Shown: in pieces, positions 8,611-17,509 of the stretch | How positions within the stretch are numbered: the first letter of the stretch is position 1 | How the letters are laid out: each line of letters starts with the position of its first letter | Assembly (NCBI GenBank): GCA_904846145.1 | Contig: CAJGZL010000001.1 | Coordinates: forward strand, 2,604,001 to 2,668,000 | Source of the DNA: Psychrobacter immobilis | Lineage (GTDB): Bacteria; Pseudomonadota; Gammaproteobacteria; Pseudomonadales; Moraxellaceae | Direction: 5' to 3' | Length of the DNA: 64,000 nucleotides | Notes under the pieces: model-generated | Database searches by the model: none | What the model saw: only the letters and a program-made list of their open reading frames with translations | What the model was told of the DNA's origin: nothing | Made by a program: the position numbers and the translations under genes

Positions 8611-9843
8611 ATGCTGCACATCCAGTTGCCGACGAGCCGTCCAACGTCACCCCATCCTATTTTAAACCTTGCCTTTCGTATATTTTTTAGTGCCGCAGGG
8701 CTATTTGCAGTGTTAACCATGCTGCTCTGGGCATTGGTGTTTATGGGTGATACGGATATCGATGTCACTGCTATCAACCCGCTGTATTGGCACGGGCATG
8801 AGATGTTATATGGCTATACCATAGCAGTGATTGCAGGATTTTTATTGACGGCAGTTAAGACTTGGACAGGGGTCATGATGCCCTATGGCTATCGGCTGCT
8901 GGGCATTTTCTCATGCTGGGCAGTCGCTCGGATAAGCTGGGGGCTAGTGGGAATAGGCGTGAGTAGCGCCAATCTTTGGTTCGCACTGGCGGCAGTAGGG
9001 GACTTGGCTTTTATGGTATCGATGGCGTGGGTCATCGCCAAAGCGGTAATGGCGGTCAAGCAATATAAGCAGATGGGCATCCTCTCAAAGCTAGTGTTAT
9101 TAACAATCGGTAATGGGCTATGCTACTGGGGTATTTATAGTGGTGACATGAACTATGTACGAGTCGGTATTTATCTTGGTTTGTATATCATTATTGCGTT
9201 AGTGCTCACTATCGGTCGCCGAGTCGTGCCATTTTTTATCGAGCGTGGTATTAGCGCGACGAGTACCGAACCAGTCAAAGTCAAAAACAGCAAAGGGCTT
9301 GATATCTTAAGTCTAGTTGCCTTTTTGATATTTATGCTTGCTGATATTTTTTATCCTAATAAGTACCTAATCACTATTAGTGCGCTGAGTGTAGCCTTGG
9401 TTAATGGCATTCGTTTGCTGGGCTGGTATCATCATGGTATCTGGCAAAAACCGTTGTTATGGTCATTGTATCTAGCTTTTGTAGGCATGTGCAGCAGCTT
9501 TATTTTATTTGCGCTGCAGCCTTGGTTGAACTTTAGCCATAGTATAGCGCTGCATGCTTTAGCGCTATCAGGCGTTGGCATGATGACTTTGGCAATGATG
9601 TCGCGCGTCTCTTTAGGGCATACGGGTCGCAGTATTCATCAGCCATCGAAGGCGGTGTCAGTGATGTTTGTATTAATGATTGGCGTATTTATCTTTCGAG
9701 TGCTTATGCCGCTTATCACGATGGACTACTATATCGTTTGGCTAATGATAGCGCAGACTTCATGGATACTCTGCTTTGCTTTATTCTGTATGACTTATAT
9801 TCCGATGTTATCTAGGGCGCGTCCTGATAAGTTATTTGGTTAA
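8611..9843 (+). CDS. nnrS: NnrS family membrane protein
   Basis: A 410-residue, highly hydrophobic protein with about twelve membrane segments. NnrS hallmarks seen: PILNLAFRIFFSAAGLFAVL at the start, YWHGHEMLYGYTIAVIAGFLLTA, TIGRRVVPFFIERG, and HALALSGVGMMTLAMMSRVSLGHTGR. NnrS is a heme- and copper-containing membrane protein that limits nitrosative damage during denitrification. The ATG at 8611 was chosen because AAGGTG lies 6 nt before it. An nsrR-like regulator follows about 110 nt later, consistent with NO-controlled expression. Confidence 0.9.
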   Translation: MLHIQLPTSRPTSPHPILNLAFRIFFSAAGLFAVLTMLLWALVFMGDTDIDVTAINPLYWHGHEMLYGYTIAVIAGFLLTAVKTWTGVMMPYGYRLLGIFSCWAVARISWGLVGIGVSSANLWFALAAVGDLAFMVSMAWVIAKAVMAVKQYKQMGILSKLVLLTIGNGLCYWGIYSGDMNYVRVGIYLGLYIIIALVLTIGRRVVPFFIERGISATSTEPVKVKNSKGLDILSLVAFLIFMLADIFYPNKYLITISALSVALVNGIRLLGWYHHGIWQKPLLWSLYLAFVGMCSSFILFALQPWLNFSHSIALHALALSGVGMMTLAMMSRVSLGHTGRSIHQPSKAVSVMFVLMIGVFIFRVLMPLITMDYYIVWLMIAQTSWILCFALFCMTYIPMLSRARPDKLFG

Positions 9844-9951
9844 TTTAAAAGGGATAGATACTGAGCTTATAAAGATTTGTATAGGCTTTAAGAATATAAT
9901 ACGTTTAGAGTTATGAAAATTATAAATAAACCTTAAAAATGGGCTAATACT

Positions 9952-10536
9952 ATGCGTCTAACTAATTATAGTGATTATGCGCTACGAATCTTGATGTATT
10001 TGGCAGTGATGCCAACTTCTGAAACTTTGGCAACGATATCTGACATTGCGGATAGCTATCAGATATCCAAAAGCCACTTGACTAAAATCGTGCATCAACT
10101 CGCGCAGCTTGGCTATATAGATAGTGTACGTGGTAAGAATGGTGGTATTCGACTGGCTATGGCCGCCAAAGACATTAATTTAGGTCAGATCTTGCGTCAT
10201 ACTGAGCCGGACTTTGCCATTGTTCCTTGCTTTGGAAACAAGTTCTTGCAAGGTGATGTTGTAGCCGAAAATGCAGATAATAGTGTGGACAGTAATAGCA
10301 GTCGGCAGGCACTAAGTGAAGAGAAAGGCAAAGAGAAAAGCGAGAAGATAAGTGCGGGCAAGGAGAAGATTGACTTAGCTGATAGTCCATCTAAGACCCT
10401 GTGTACTATCAATCCTTCTTGCCAGCTAAAAGGTGTGTTTTATGAAGCCACACAAGCCTTTATTAAGGTAATGGATGACTATACTCTTGCTGATATTACG
10501 TTAAATAATAAAGAGCTGCAGCAATTGCTGTCTTAA
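9952..10536 (+). CDS. nsrR: Rrf2 family regulator, NsrR-like, with a long insertion in the Fe-S loop
   Basis: A 194-residue winged-helix regulator. The N-terminal 85 residues match NsrR/Rrf2 (MRLTNYSDYALRILMYLAV, then ISKSHLTKIVHQL, GYIDSVRGKNGGIRLA). NsrR senses NO through an iron-sulfur cluster held by three cysteines. Here candidates are C93, C151 and C157 (CTINPSC). In E. coli NsrR the first and second cysteines are only five positions apart; here about 57 residues rich in Ser, Glu and Lys separate them. The context (nnrS upstream, nitrate genes downstream) supports NsrR. Whether the insertion permits cluster binding is unknown. The symbol is by similarity and context. Confidence 0.8.
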   Translation: MRLTNYSDYALRILMYLAVMPTSETLATISDIADSYQISKSHLTKIVHQLAQLGYIDSVRGKNGGIRLAMAAKDINLGQILRHTEPDFAIVPCFGNKFLQGDVVAENADNSVDSNSSRQALSEEKGKEKSEKISAGKEKIDLADSPSKTLCTINPSCQLKGVFYEATQAFIKVMDDYTLADITLNNKELQQLLS

Positions 10537-10719
10537 ATCATGCGTCATATACTTGATCCTTATAAATCATACTCACTGTCTAAGACCTATTTTGGCTCTA
10601 TCCTTATCCCTCTTAAGTAGTACTTGGTATGTATTTTATACCGCTTTTGCTCAATAGTTAACGTCAGTATTTATTAGTACATTACCTCTATATTTTAATC
10701 AATAGGGAGGGCGTGTGCT

Positions 10720-12201
10720 ATGCATGCAAAAGAGCTGCTGGAGATGGAACGTCGCGATATAAGAGCGCTTCATTATACGTGGATCGCTTTTTTTCTTACC
10801 TTTTATGTCTGGTTCAATATGGCGCCGCTTGCAACATCTATGCTGCAAACGGAAAGCTACTTGACGCCCGACCACATCAAGCTATTCTTGATTGCCAACG
10901 TCGCGTTGACTATTCCGGGTCGCGTCATCGTCGGTATGGCGCTAGATCGCTTTGGCCCTAGACGCGTCTTTTCAATTTTGATGGTCGTCATGGCGATACC
11001 GACTTGGTTCTTCGCTTTTGGCACCTCAGCGATGCAGCTATTCGTAGCACGATTGTTTATGTCTATCGTTGGAGCGGGCTTTGTCGTCGGTATTCATATG
11101 ACCGCGCTTTGGTTTAAGCCTAAAGACATTGGCTTTGCTGAAGGGTTTTATGCTGGTTGGGGCAACTTTGGTTCGGCAGCAGCAGCGATTACCATTCCGA
11201 CAGTAGCGCTACAGTTCTTTGGCGGCGATGATGGGTGGCGCTGGGCGATTGCCTTATCAGGGGTACTCATGGCAGCATACGGCGTTGCTTATTGGTTCTT
11301 GATTACCGATGGGCCAGACGTCAATACGCATCAAAAATCACGTAAGGCAGGTGCGTTAGAAGTCTCTACTTGGGCGGATCTTTTGCTTTATTGCTTATTT
11401 ATTATTCCGTTATATGGTGTGCTGTCATTACTGGTCTATCGCACGCAAGGTATGGGTTTTTTGAGCGATACGGGCGCATGGGTATGTTATGGCTTTATCG
11501 CCTTGATGGTGGTTTATCAAATCTATAAAGCCATCAGCGTCAACATACCGATTATCAAAGCGGGTATTCCTGAGGATGATAAATATCCGTTTACCTCTGT
11601 TGCAGCTCTTAATGTCACCTACTTTGCCAACTTTGGCGCAGAGCTGGCGGTAGTATCGATGCTGCCGATGTTCTTTGCGGCAACGTGGACGCTTGATCCG
11701 ACAGTAGCGGGTCTTGTCGCCTCAACCTTTGCCTTTGTGAACTTATGGGCGCGGCCACTCGGTGGCTATATCTCTGATAAAATAGGCAACCGTCGCCTAG
11801 TTATGCTGGTATATATGTTCGGTATAGGGATTGGCTTTGCACTGATGGGATTACTAAATGCAGAGTGGCCATTATTTATCGCAGTGATTTTTACTATTTT
11901 ATGTTCAGTGTTTGTCCAAGGGGCAGAAGGCGCAACCTTTGGCGTTATTCCCTCTATTAAGCGTCGTCTCACAGGTCAGATATCAGGATTAGCGGGCGCT
12001 TATGGTAACGTGGGCGCGGTATTCTACTTATTCGTATTTACATTGGTGGAGCCTAATCAGTTTTTCTTTATTATCGCAATCGGTGCCTTTATTGCTTGGG
12101 TACTTTGCTTCTTTTGGTTAAAAGAGCCTGCAGATGCCTTTGGTGATGAGTATCAAATGTCATCGGTAGATATTCAGATTGCGGCTGAAGAAGCTCGATA
12201 A
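10720..12201 (+). CDS. narK: Nitrate/nitrite MFS transporter, NarK family (first)
   Basis: A 493-residue transporter with about twelve hydrophobic segments. NarK/NasA family signs: the VGMALDRFGPRR loop between helices 2 and 3, GFYAGWGNFGSAAAAITIP (nitrate signature with Gly-rich helix), and a second Gly-rich helix around ISGLAGAYGNVGAVFYL. It belongs to the same family as the transporter at 15724 but is clearly different in sequence. One of the pair may be a nitrate/proton symporter and the other an antiporter, as in other bacteria with two narK genes, but which is which is inferred only. A strong AGGGAGGG site precedes the start; one NarL-type heptamer (TACCTCT) lies at 10683. Confidence 0.88.
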   Translation: MHAKELLEMERRDIRALHYTWIAFFLTFYVWFNMAPLATSMLQTESYLTPDHIKLFLIANVALTIPGRVIVGMALDRFGPRRVFSILMVVMAIPTWFFAFGTSAMQLFVARLFMSIVGAGFVVGIHMTALWFKPKDIGFAEGFYAGWGNFGSAAAAITIPTVALQFFGGDDGWRWAIALSGVLMAAYGVAYWFLITDGPDVNTHQKSRKAGALEVSTWADLLLYCLFIIPLYGVLSLLVYRTQGMGFLSDTGAWVCYGFIALMVVYQIYKAISVNIPIIKAGIPEDDKYPFTSVAALNVTYFANFGAELAVVSMLPMFFAATWTLDPTVAGLVASTFAFVNLWARPLGGYISDKIGNRRLVMLVYMFGIGIGFALMGLLNAEWPLFIAVIFTILCSVFVQGAEGATFGVIPSIKRRLTGQISGLAGAYGNVGAVFYLFVFTLVEPNQFFFIIAIGAFIAWVLCFFWLKEPADAFGDEYQMSSVDIQIAAEEAR

Positions 12202-12320
12202 TCTAGGGCGTGTCACCAATTAGCACTTATAAATATTTGACCGCAATTTATCTCATTTTAAGCCTCGCCATCTAAATGATGACACGTCCTAGTTGCGCTT
12301 GAGGCATCAATCTAAAATAT

Positions 12321-12360
12321 AAAAAACCACCTAGTGATGAATAAACTGGGTGGTTTTTTT
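12321..12360 (+). terminator. Terminator downstream of the first narK
   Basis: Stem CCACCTAGT/ACTGGGTGG with one T-G pair, 9-base loop, flanked by A-run and T-run; could act in both directions. Confidence 0.8.
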
Positions 12361-12361
12361 A

Positions 12362-12602
12362 TGACTTATACGCCACTCTCAACTTATTTTGTAGGGTGGG
12401 TTAGCGGCAGCGTAACCCGCCAAGTAGTTTAGATAACATTCGCCAATATAACATCGGCGGGTTACGTTTCATCTTCGTTCTCTACGAGAATTTAATAAAA
12501 CTAACCCACCCTACGAGAGCTTGCTTTTGCAAAGTTACTATGCTGGGCTAAAGCCACAGCCTACGATAGTTCATGCTAAGTTGAGAGTGGGGTGACTTAT
12601 AC
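12362..12602. mobile_element. Non-autonomous MITE-like element with terminal inverted repeats and flanking duplication
   Basis: A 14-bp terminal inverted repeat, CCACTCTCAACTTA at 12373-12386 and its complement at 12577-12590, encloses about 190 bp with no gene. The outside is flanked by a 10-bp direct repeat TGACTTATAC (12362-12371 and 12593-12602), as expected for a target duplication. The interior itself is palindromic, with a GTAGGGTGGGTTAG motif near one end and its complement toward the other, enclosing inverted copies of GTAACCCGCC. Confidence 0.72.
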
Positions 12603-12627
12603 AAACGGCCACAATGTTTTAAGGCAT

Positions 12628-13287
12628 CTATTTAGACAAATGATTTACCGTCCATACCGCAGCATCTACACGAGTACGCAAGCCCGTCTTATTAAGAATG
12701 TGCTTCACATGTACTTTTACTGTTGACTCTGCGATATCTAGTTTATTAGCGATCATTTTATTACTGAGACCTTTGGCGATCATTTGAATGACCTCAAGCT
12801 CTCTTATTGTCAGGTTGCCCGCAATGTCACTAGCACTTGGGGTACGTAGTGTCTGTGCTAATATCGATGCAAGATTAGGGCTAATAACTAGCTCTCCGCG
12901 CAGTATCTTCCTGATATCATCAATGATTAAGTCAGGCTCCATATCTTTTAATAGGTAACCATCGACCCCTAATTTTAATGCTTCTTGCACATCATTACCG
13001 CTATCAGAGACCGTAAACAACAGCGTCTTTACCTTAATATGTCGAGCTTTGATTTCCTTTAAAGTTTCAATACCAGTCAATACGGGCATATTGTGATCAA
13101 GGATAACTAAGTCAACCGCATTGTTTTGTAGAAAGTCTAAGGCTTGCTTGCCATCGCTTGCTTCGCCCACCACCTTGACATCGCCCTCAAGACTGAGTAA
13201 ATCTGACATGCCTCGGCGTAACATAGGATGGTCATCAACCAGTAATAGTTTAGCTGGCGAGGTCGCGGTATAAACAACAGTACTCAT
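12628..13287 (-). CDS. narL: Nitrate/nitrite response regulator NarL
   Basis: A 219-residue two-domain response regulator. The receiver has VDDHPMLRRG, the phosphoacceptor in VILDHNMP (about D64), and a KDMEPD end. The output domain is a LuxR/NarL-type helix-turn-helix (LTIRELEVIQMIAKGLSNKMIANKL, then STVKVHVKHILNKTG). It lies 52 nt downstream of the narX-like kinase gene on the same strand, between two narK genes and next to narGHJI, which makes NarL the natural assignment. It should bind TACYYMT heptamers, and matching pairs occur before narX/narK and narG. Confidence 0.9.
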   Translation of the reverse strand: MSTVVYTATSPAKLLLVDDHPMLRRGMSDLLSLEGDVKVVGEASDGKQALDFLQNNAVDLVILDHNMPVLTGIETLKEIKARHIKVKTLLFTVSDSGNDVQEALKLGVDGYLLKDMEPDLIIDDIRKILRGELVISPNLASILAQTLRTPSASDIAGNLTIRELEVIQMIAKGLSNKMIANKLDIAESTVKVHVKHILNKTGLRTRVDAAVWTVNHLSK

Positions 13288-13339
13288 AACAGTCCCATAA
13301 AGTAAAAAAAAGAGTTTTCAAAGTTAACCACTATATAAA

Positions 13340-15388
13340 CTAATAGCGGTTAAAAAAGTCAGGGGCGAACTTGACCGCTATAATCGTGCCTTTTGGCTCA
13401 TTATCAGTCACGATCAAGATGCCGCCCAAACTGTGCGCGCGCTCTTCCATAATCATCAGGCCATGATGTAGGGATTGATCAACCTCGCCTGCGATACCCA
13501 CCCCATCATCTATAATCGCCATAACGATATGAGTGTTTTCATCATTGTGGCCAAAATCAATCTCTACATTGTTGGCATGAGCATGGCGGCTAATATTTGA
13601 TAAGGCTTCTCTGGCGATTTGAATAAGATCCACCTGTTCAGCGGCGGTTAGATTGAGCGTCATGACGTTATTATTCACGGTCACATCAAAGCCACCTTTT
13701 AAGGCAAATTCGCTAGCCGATTCGTGCAAAGCTTCATCAAAGTTATCGTTATCAATAGTCAGACGAAAGGTCACCAATAAGTCTCTTAGCTCCTGATAAG
13801 CAGATTTGAGTCCTATTTTTATGTGCTCAATATGCGCCCAAACATTTTTTTCAGCTGCTATCTCTTGTTGGGTGAAGGCTTTTTTCAGGTGTTTTTCTAA
13901 CACGCTAATCTGTATCTTAAGATAGGACAAGGACTGCGCCAAAGAGTCGTGCAGCTCTCTTGCAATAGTCGTACGCTCTTCAAACAGCACCAGCTGATAC
14001 TCCTGCTGTCTTTGTTTACGTAGTGATAGCGCGGTACTGATTAGGCTGGTGAGCGTAGTAATGAGCTCATCATTTTCAAAGCGAAAATATGGGCTATTTT
14101 CATCAATGATCGGAATACGATTGGAGGCTTGCGGTGATCTTTGAAAAGTTTTTTCACCCATCTTGGCAGCGCTAGAAGTTGATAAATCAGGCGATTGTGA
14201 TTGTGGCGGGGTAGTCGGTAGCATAGACTTAGGCCGCACTCTTAACTCACCAAATTTAGCCTTTTGATGGGCGATAAGATAAGATTTAGTATGCTCATTG
14301 TTTTTGATACTACAATTATCACAAGTGAGTTTGGCGCACAGCTCTTGCATATTATCACTGTGCAAGGCTATAGAGTCTTTATGATTAAGTACATCATTTT
14401 GTAGGCACAAGGTGAGCTCTAGGTGCGGCAGTATCTCGCCAAAGTCAGTAATTAAGCTGTCAAGTTTATGCAAGCTTAACTGGCTGGTGGTTAAATGTTG
14501 GGCGAAATCATAAAGTAAGGTCAATGCTTGGTTAGCTTTGATTAAATGCTGGGTCTTTATGCTTATCTCGTTTTCAAGGGAGAGCTGGCACGTATCAATC
14601 GTTGCAGCCATCTTATTAAAAGATGCCCCCAAGGCATTAAATTCGCTATAGCCTGATATAGCTACTCTCGTATCATATTTGCCTTGTTCAAATGCTGTAT
14701 TAGCGTTAATAAGCTGCTCCACTGGCATCAGCACGTTGCGTCGAATCTTATACAGACCGACCATCATAATAAGTATAGTCAGCACTAGCGAGACAAGCTG
14801 GAGCAATTGTTGCCAGTTTTGTCGCCGCTCATTCCTATACTGCAATTCACTCACTAACGCATCCACATCATCAACATAAGGTAATGAGGCGGTATAAAAA
14901 GCTCTTTTATCTTGTAATATCAATGCAGGCTTTAGCTGCTGTAACCACTGCTTTTCAATGCTGTCAAAACCTTGATCAATGAGTTTATGCTTACGCTTAC
15001 TTTCTATTAAATAAGTATCTAACTTTCCCAGCCTAGCTTCCATATCTGTGATGAGAATCGCTATTTTTGCACTATTAGCAAAGTCAACGGCTTCACTGCT
15101 AGCTAACTCATTAACAGTCTCGTCATCCATTGGCTGGCTGGTAGAGGTAGTCGCCTGCAAAGAGCTATCAGTGTCATTGAAATCAATAAAATCAGTCGCC
15201 AATTGAAAATTGATTCGATAAGCGGCCATGCGCACTGAACCCGCTGTATTAATGGCTTGGGCATCGGTCTCTGATATCCACGCCAGCATCCCGCTACTAA
15301 ATGCTGACACCAAGCACAGCAGAGCAATAGCACAGACGCTCGCCCATGCTTGAATAGGTAAAGATTGTCGCAAAACATGTTTTATCAT
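13340..15388 (-). CDS. narX: Nitrate/nitrite sensor histidine kinase NarX
   Basis: A 682-residue membrane kinase. Features in order: a membrane helix (about 17-37), the periplasmic P-box that binds nitrate (AINTAGSVRMAAYR, residues 45-58), a second membrane helix near residue 200, a HAMP linker, a central module with a Cys cluster (LTCDNC), a HisKA_3 dimerisation box with the phosphorylated His480 (ARELHDSLAQSL), and an ATPase domain ending with the DDGVGI and HGLMIMEERA motifs. It is longer than E. coli NarX (about 598 residues); part of the excess is a Ser/Pro/Gln-rich stretch near residues 395-435. It forms an operon with narL. Confidence 0.92.
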   Translation of the reverse strand: MIKHVLRQSLPIQAWASVCAIALLCLVSAFSSGMLAWISETDAQAINTAGSVRMAAYRINFQLATDFIDFNDTDSSLQATTSTSQPMDDETVNELASSEAVDFANSAKIAILITDMEARLGKLDTYLIESKRKHKLIDQGFDSIEKQWLQQLKPALILQDKRAFYTASLPYVDDVDALVSELQYRNERRQNWQQLLQLVSLVLTILIMMVGLYKIRRNVLMPVEQLINANTAFEQGKYDTRVAISGYSEFNALGASFNKMAATIDTCQLSLENEISIKTQHLIKANQALTLLYDFAQHLTTSQLSLHKLDSLITDFGEILPHLELTLCLQNDVLNHKDSIALHSDNMQELCAKLTCDNCSIKNNEHTKSYLIAHQKAKFGELRVRPKSMLPTTPPQSQSPDLSTSSAAKMGEKTFQRSPQASNRIPIIDENSPYFRFENDELITTLTSLISTALSLRKQRQQEYQLVLFEERTTIARELHDSLAQSLSYLKIQISVLEKHLKKAFTQQEIAAEKNVWAHIEHIKIGLKSAYQELRDLLVTFRLTIDNDNFDEALHESASEFALKGGFDVTVNNNVMTLNLTAAEQVDLIQIAREALSNISRHAHANNVEIDFGHNDENTHIVMAIIDDGVGIAGEVDQSLHHGLMIMEERAHSLGGILIVTDNEPKGTIIAVKFAPDFFNRY

Positions 15389-15448
15389 TTTAAAAACTAT
15401 AAGGGTCAGAAATATATCAATTTATCATTAATTAATACAATCACACTA

Positions 15449-15514
15449 TACCTCTAAAGCAGTAGTTAAGACAGAGTGCTAACGACTACTCCTTTTAGAT
15501 GTCGGTCTACTCCT
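15449..15514. promoter_or_regulatory. NarL-type heptamer cluster between narX and narK
   Basis: TACCTCT, two bases, AGCAGTA at 15449-15464 matches the 7-2-7 arrangement of NarL sites (TACYYMT, N2, AKRRGTA) in 13 of 14 positions. Two further single heptamers, TACTCCT, lie at 15487-15493 and 15508-15514. They sit about 60-125 bp before the narX start and 210-275 bp before narK. No good FNR box was found in this 335-bp gap. Confidence 0.6.
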
Positions 15515-15723
15515 ATGTATGAATAGTAAGAACTTAGCTGACAAAGTAAGGTGAATCATCACGTTTTATCTATTAATAAGTATCTATAAACGATCATTTA
15601 TAAAAAGTGAAGATAAAACGAATAAGCAAGCGTGGTAGGCAATATGTTGCTAGCAACAGCCTTTTATACTGCGCTACTGCTTATACACCTTAACTATGTA
15701 GGCGATACTAAGCGAGGAATAGA

Positions 15724-17103
15724 ATGAGCAATAAATACTATACAAAAGGAGGTAAGCTCATTACCGACTGGCGTCCTGAAGTACCAGAGTTTTGGGATGG
15801 AGGCGGCAAAAAAGTAGCCACGCGTAATTTATGGATATCGATACCCGCTTTATTACTGGCTTTTGCAGTATGGATGGTATGGAGTGCGGTCATCGTCAAT
15901 TTGCCTGAGATTGGCTTTCGTTTTGATGATGGTCAGCTGTTTTGGCTAGCAGCGCTGCCAGGACTGACGGGGGCAACACTACGTATATTTTACTCTTTCA
16001 TGGTGCCCATCTTTGGGGGTAGACGCTGGACCGCAATTTCAACCGCATCCTTGCTTATTCCAGCATTATGGATGGGCTTTGCGGTTCAAGATCCAAATAC
16101 ACCATTCATAACCTTTGCTATTATTGCGCTGTTGTGTGGTTTTGGTGGCGCGAACTTCTCATCATCTATGTCTAATATCTCGTTCTTTTATCCCAAATCA
16201 GAGCAAGGCACCGCGCTAGGTCTAAATGCGGGCTTAGGTAATCTTGGTGTCTCAGTCATGCAGTTCGCTATCCCTGTCGTTATTGGGCTTGGTGTCTTTG
16301 GTGCTCTAGGCGGCGCGCCGCAAGTCACGGCAGCTGGCAAAGAGCTGTACTTACAAAATGCTGGATTTATTTGGGTACCTTTTATCTTTGTTGTCTCAAT
16401 AGCCGCTTGGTTTATGATGAATGATATATCATCTGCCAAAGCATCGTTTAAAGACCAATCCGTTATCTTTACCCGTAAGCATAATTGGATTATGTGCATT
16501 CTATATATGGCAACCTTCGGCTCGTTTATTGGTTTTTCTGCTGCCTTTCCCATGCTGATCAAGGGCTCTTTTCCTGAAATCAACCCTCTTAAATACGCCT
16601 TTTTAGGGCCATTTGTCGGTGCCATATTTCGTCCGATAGGCGGCTGGGTATCGGATAAAATAGGTGGCGCACGAGTAACCTTTTGGAATTATATAGTGAT
16701 GGTTATTGCTGTCATTGGGGTGATGTACTTTTTACCTAGTGAGACCAGTCAAGGCAGCTTTGTCGGTTATTTTATCTGCTTTATGGTGCTATTTATTACT
16801 ACAGGTATTGGTAACGGCTCAACTTTCACTATGATACCTGTCATTTTTAAGACTTTTTTAGAGCGGCTTAAGCCCAGTAAAGTGGGTACTGAAGAGCTGT
16901 TTGTCGAGATACGGAAAGAGTCTGCTGCTGTGGTTGGTTTTACCGCTGCCATTGCTGCGTATGGTGCATTCTTTGTGCCGAAGATGTTTGGCTCAGGCTT
17001 AGGGGTGAATGGGACGTTCATCGCATTAATCGTCTTTTATATTCTCTGTATCGTTTTGACTTGGTGGTATTACAGCCGCGGTAATGCTGAGATTCCATGC
17101 TAG
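15724..17103 (+). CDS. narK: Nitrate/nitrite MFS transporter, NarK family (second, E. coli NarK-like)
   Basis: A 459-residue transporter with about twelve hydrophobic segments. It carries the two nitrate signature regions: GFGGANFSSSMSNISFFYPK with ALGLNAGLGNLGVSVMQF just after it, and the second, around ESAAVVGFTAAIAAYGAFFVP, in the C-terminal half. These resemble E. coli NarK closely, so nitrate/nitrite exchange is likely. It starts with an AGGAAT site and ends 407 nt before narG, with a terminator between. It is divergent from narXL. Confidence 0.92.
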   Translation: MSNKYYTKGGKLITDWRPEVPEFWDGGGKKVATRNLWISIPALLLAFAVWMVWSAVIVNLPEIGFRFDDGQLFWLAALPGLTGATLRIFYSFMVPIFGGRRWTAISTASLLIPALWMGFAVQDPNTPFITFAIIALLCGFGGANFSSSMSNISFFYPKSEQGTALGLNAGLGNLGVSVMQFAIPVVIGLGVFGALGGAPQVTAAGKELYLQNAGFIWVPFIFVVSIAAWFMMNDISSAKASFKDQSVIFTRKHNWIMCILYMATFGSFIGFSAAFPMLIKGSFPEINPLKYAFLGPFVGAIFRPIGGWVSDKIGGARVTFWNYIVMVIAVIGVMYFLPSETSQGSFVGYFICFMVLFITTGIGNGSTFTMIPVIFKTFLERLKPSKVGTEELFVEIRKESAAVVGFTAAIAAYGAFFVPKMFGSGLGVNGTFIALIVFYILCIVLTWWYYSRGNAEIPC

Positions 17104-17154
17104 AGCCATTACTCTAAAAGAGTGTATAGTCCAAAATATTCTGTTCAAAAGTTT

Positions 17155-17192
17155 CAAAAGTGCTACTTGCTGAGGTGAGTCGCACTTTTTTT
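17155..17192 (+). terminator. Terminator after the second narK
   Basis: AAAAGTGC and GCACTTTTTTT form the base of a stem closing an 17-base partly paired loop, with a T-run. Confidence 0.7.
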
Positions 17193-17300
17193 GTTTGTTT
17201 GCGAGGTGCTTAGCTGTCAAAAACGAGCGCTATTGGATGTTTTCAATATATTTGGTTGGGTTTTTGACTGGAGTGTTTTTACCAAAAGTATATTTTTGAC

Positions 17301-17316
17301 TACTACTTAGGGGGTA
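17301..17316. promoter_or_regulatory. NarL-type 7-2-7 site upstream of narG
   Basis: TACTACT, TA, GGGGGTA has the exact 7-2-7 spacing, each heptamer matching the consensus at six of seven positions. It lies about 195 bp before the narG start codon, a distance similar to the distal NarL sites of E. coli narG. The rest of the 17193-17509 gap shows no other clear element. Confidence 0.5.
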
Positions 17317-17509
17317 GTGCTCTGCTCATGTTAGATGATAGTAAGACTATCGCCGCTTATTTAGAATGATGATATCGAAACAGTATTAAACAAAGCAGCA
17401 TTAATTAAAGCAATATTTACAGCTTTTCGGCACACAGTAGAGACTCTGCATTCGTCTTTATACGCCCAGCTCTAAATACACCCTAGGTCACAAAATAGAG
17501 GATAGCAAA

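Noticed and set aside
17193..17509. FNR box before narG
   Set aside because: No TTGAT-N4-ATCAA match of acceptable quality was found by eye, although FNR control is biologically expected.
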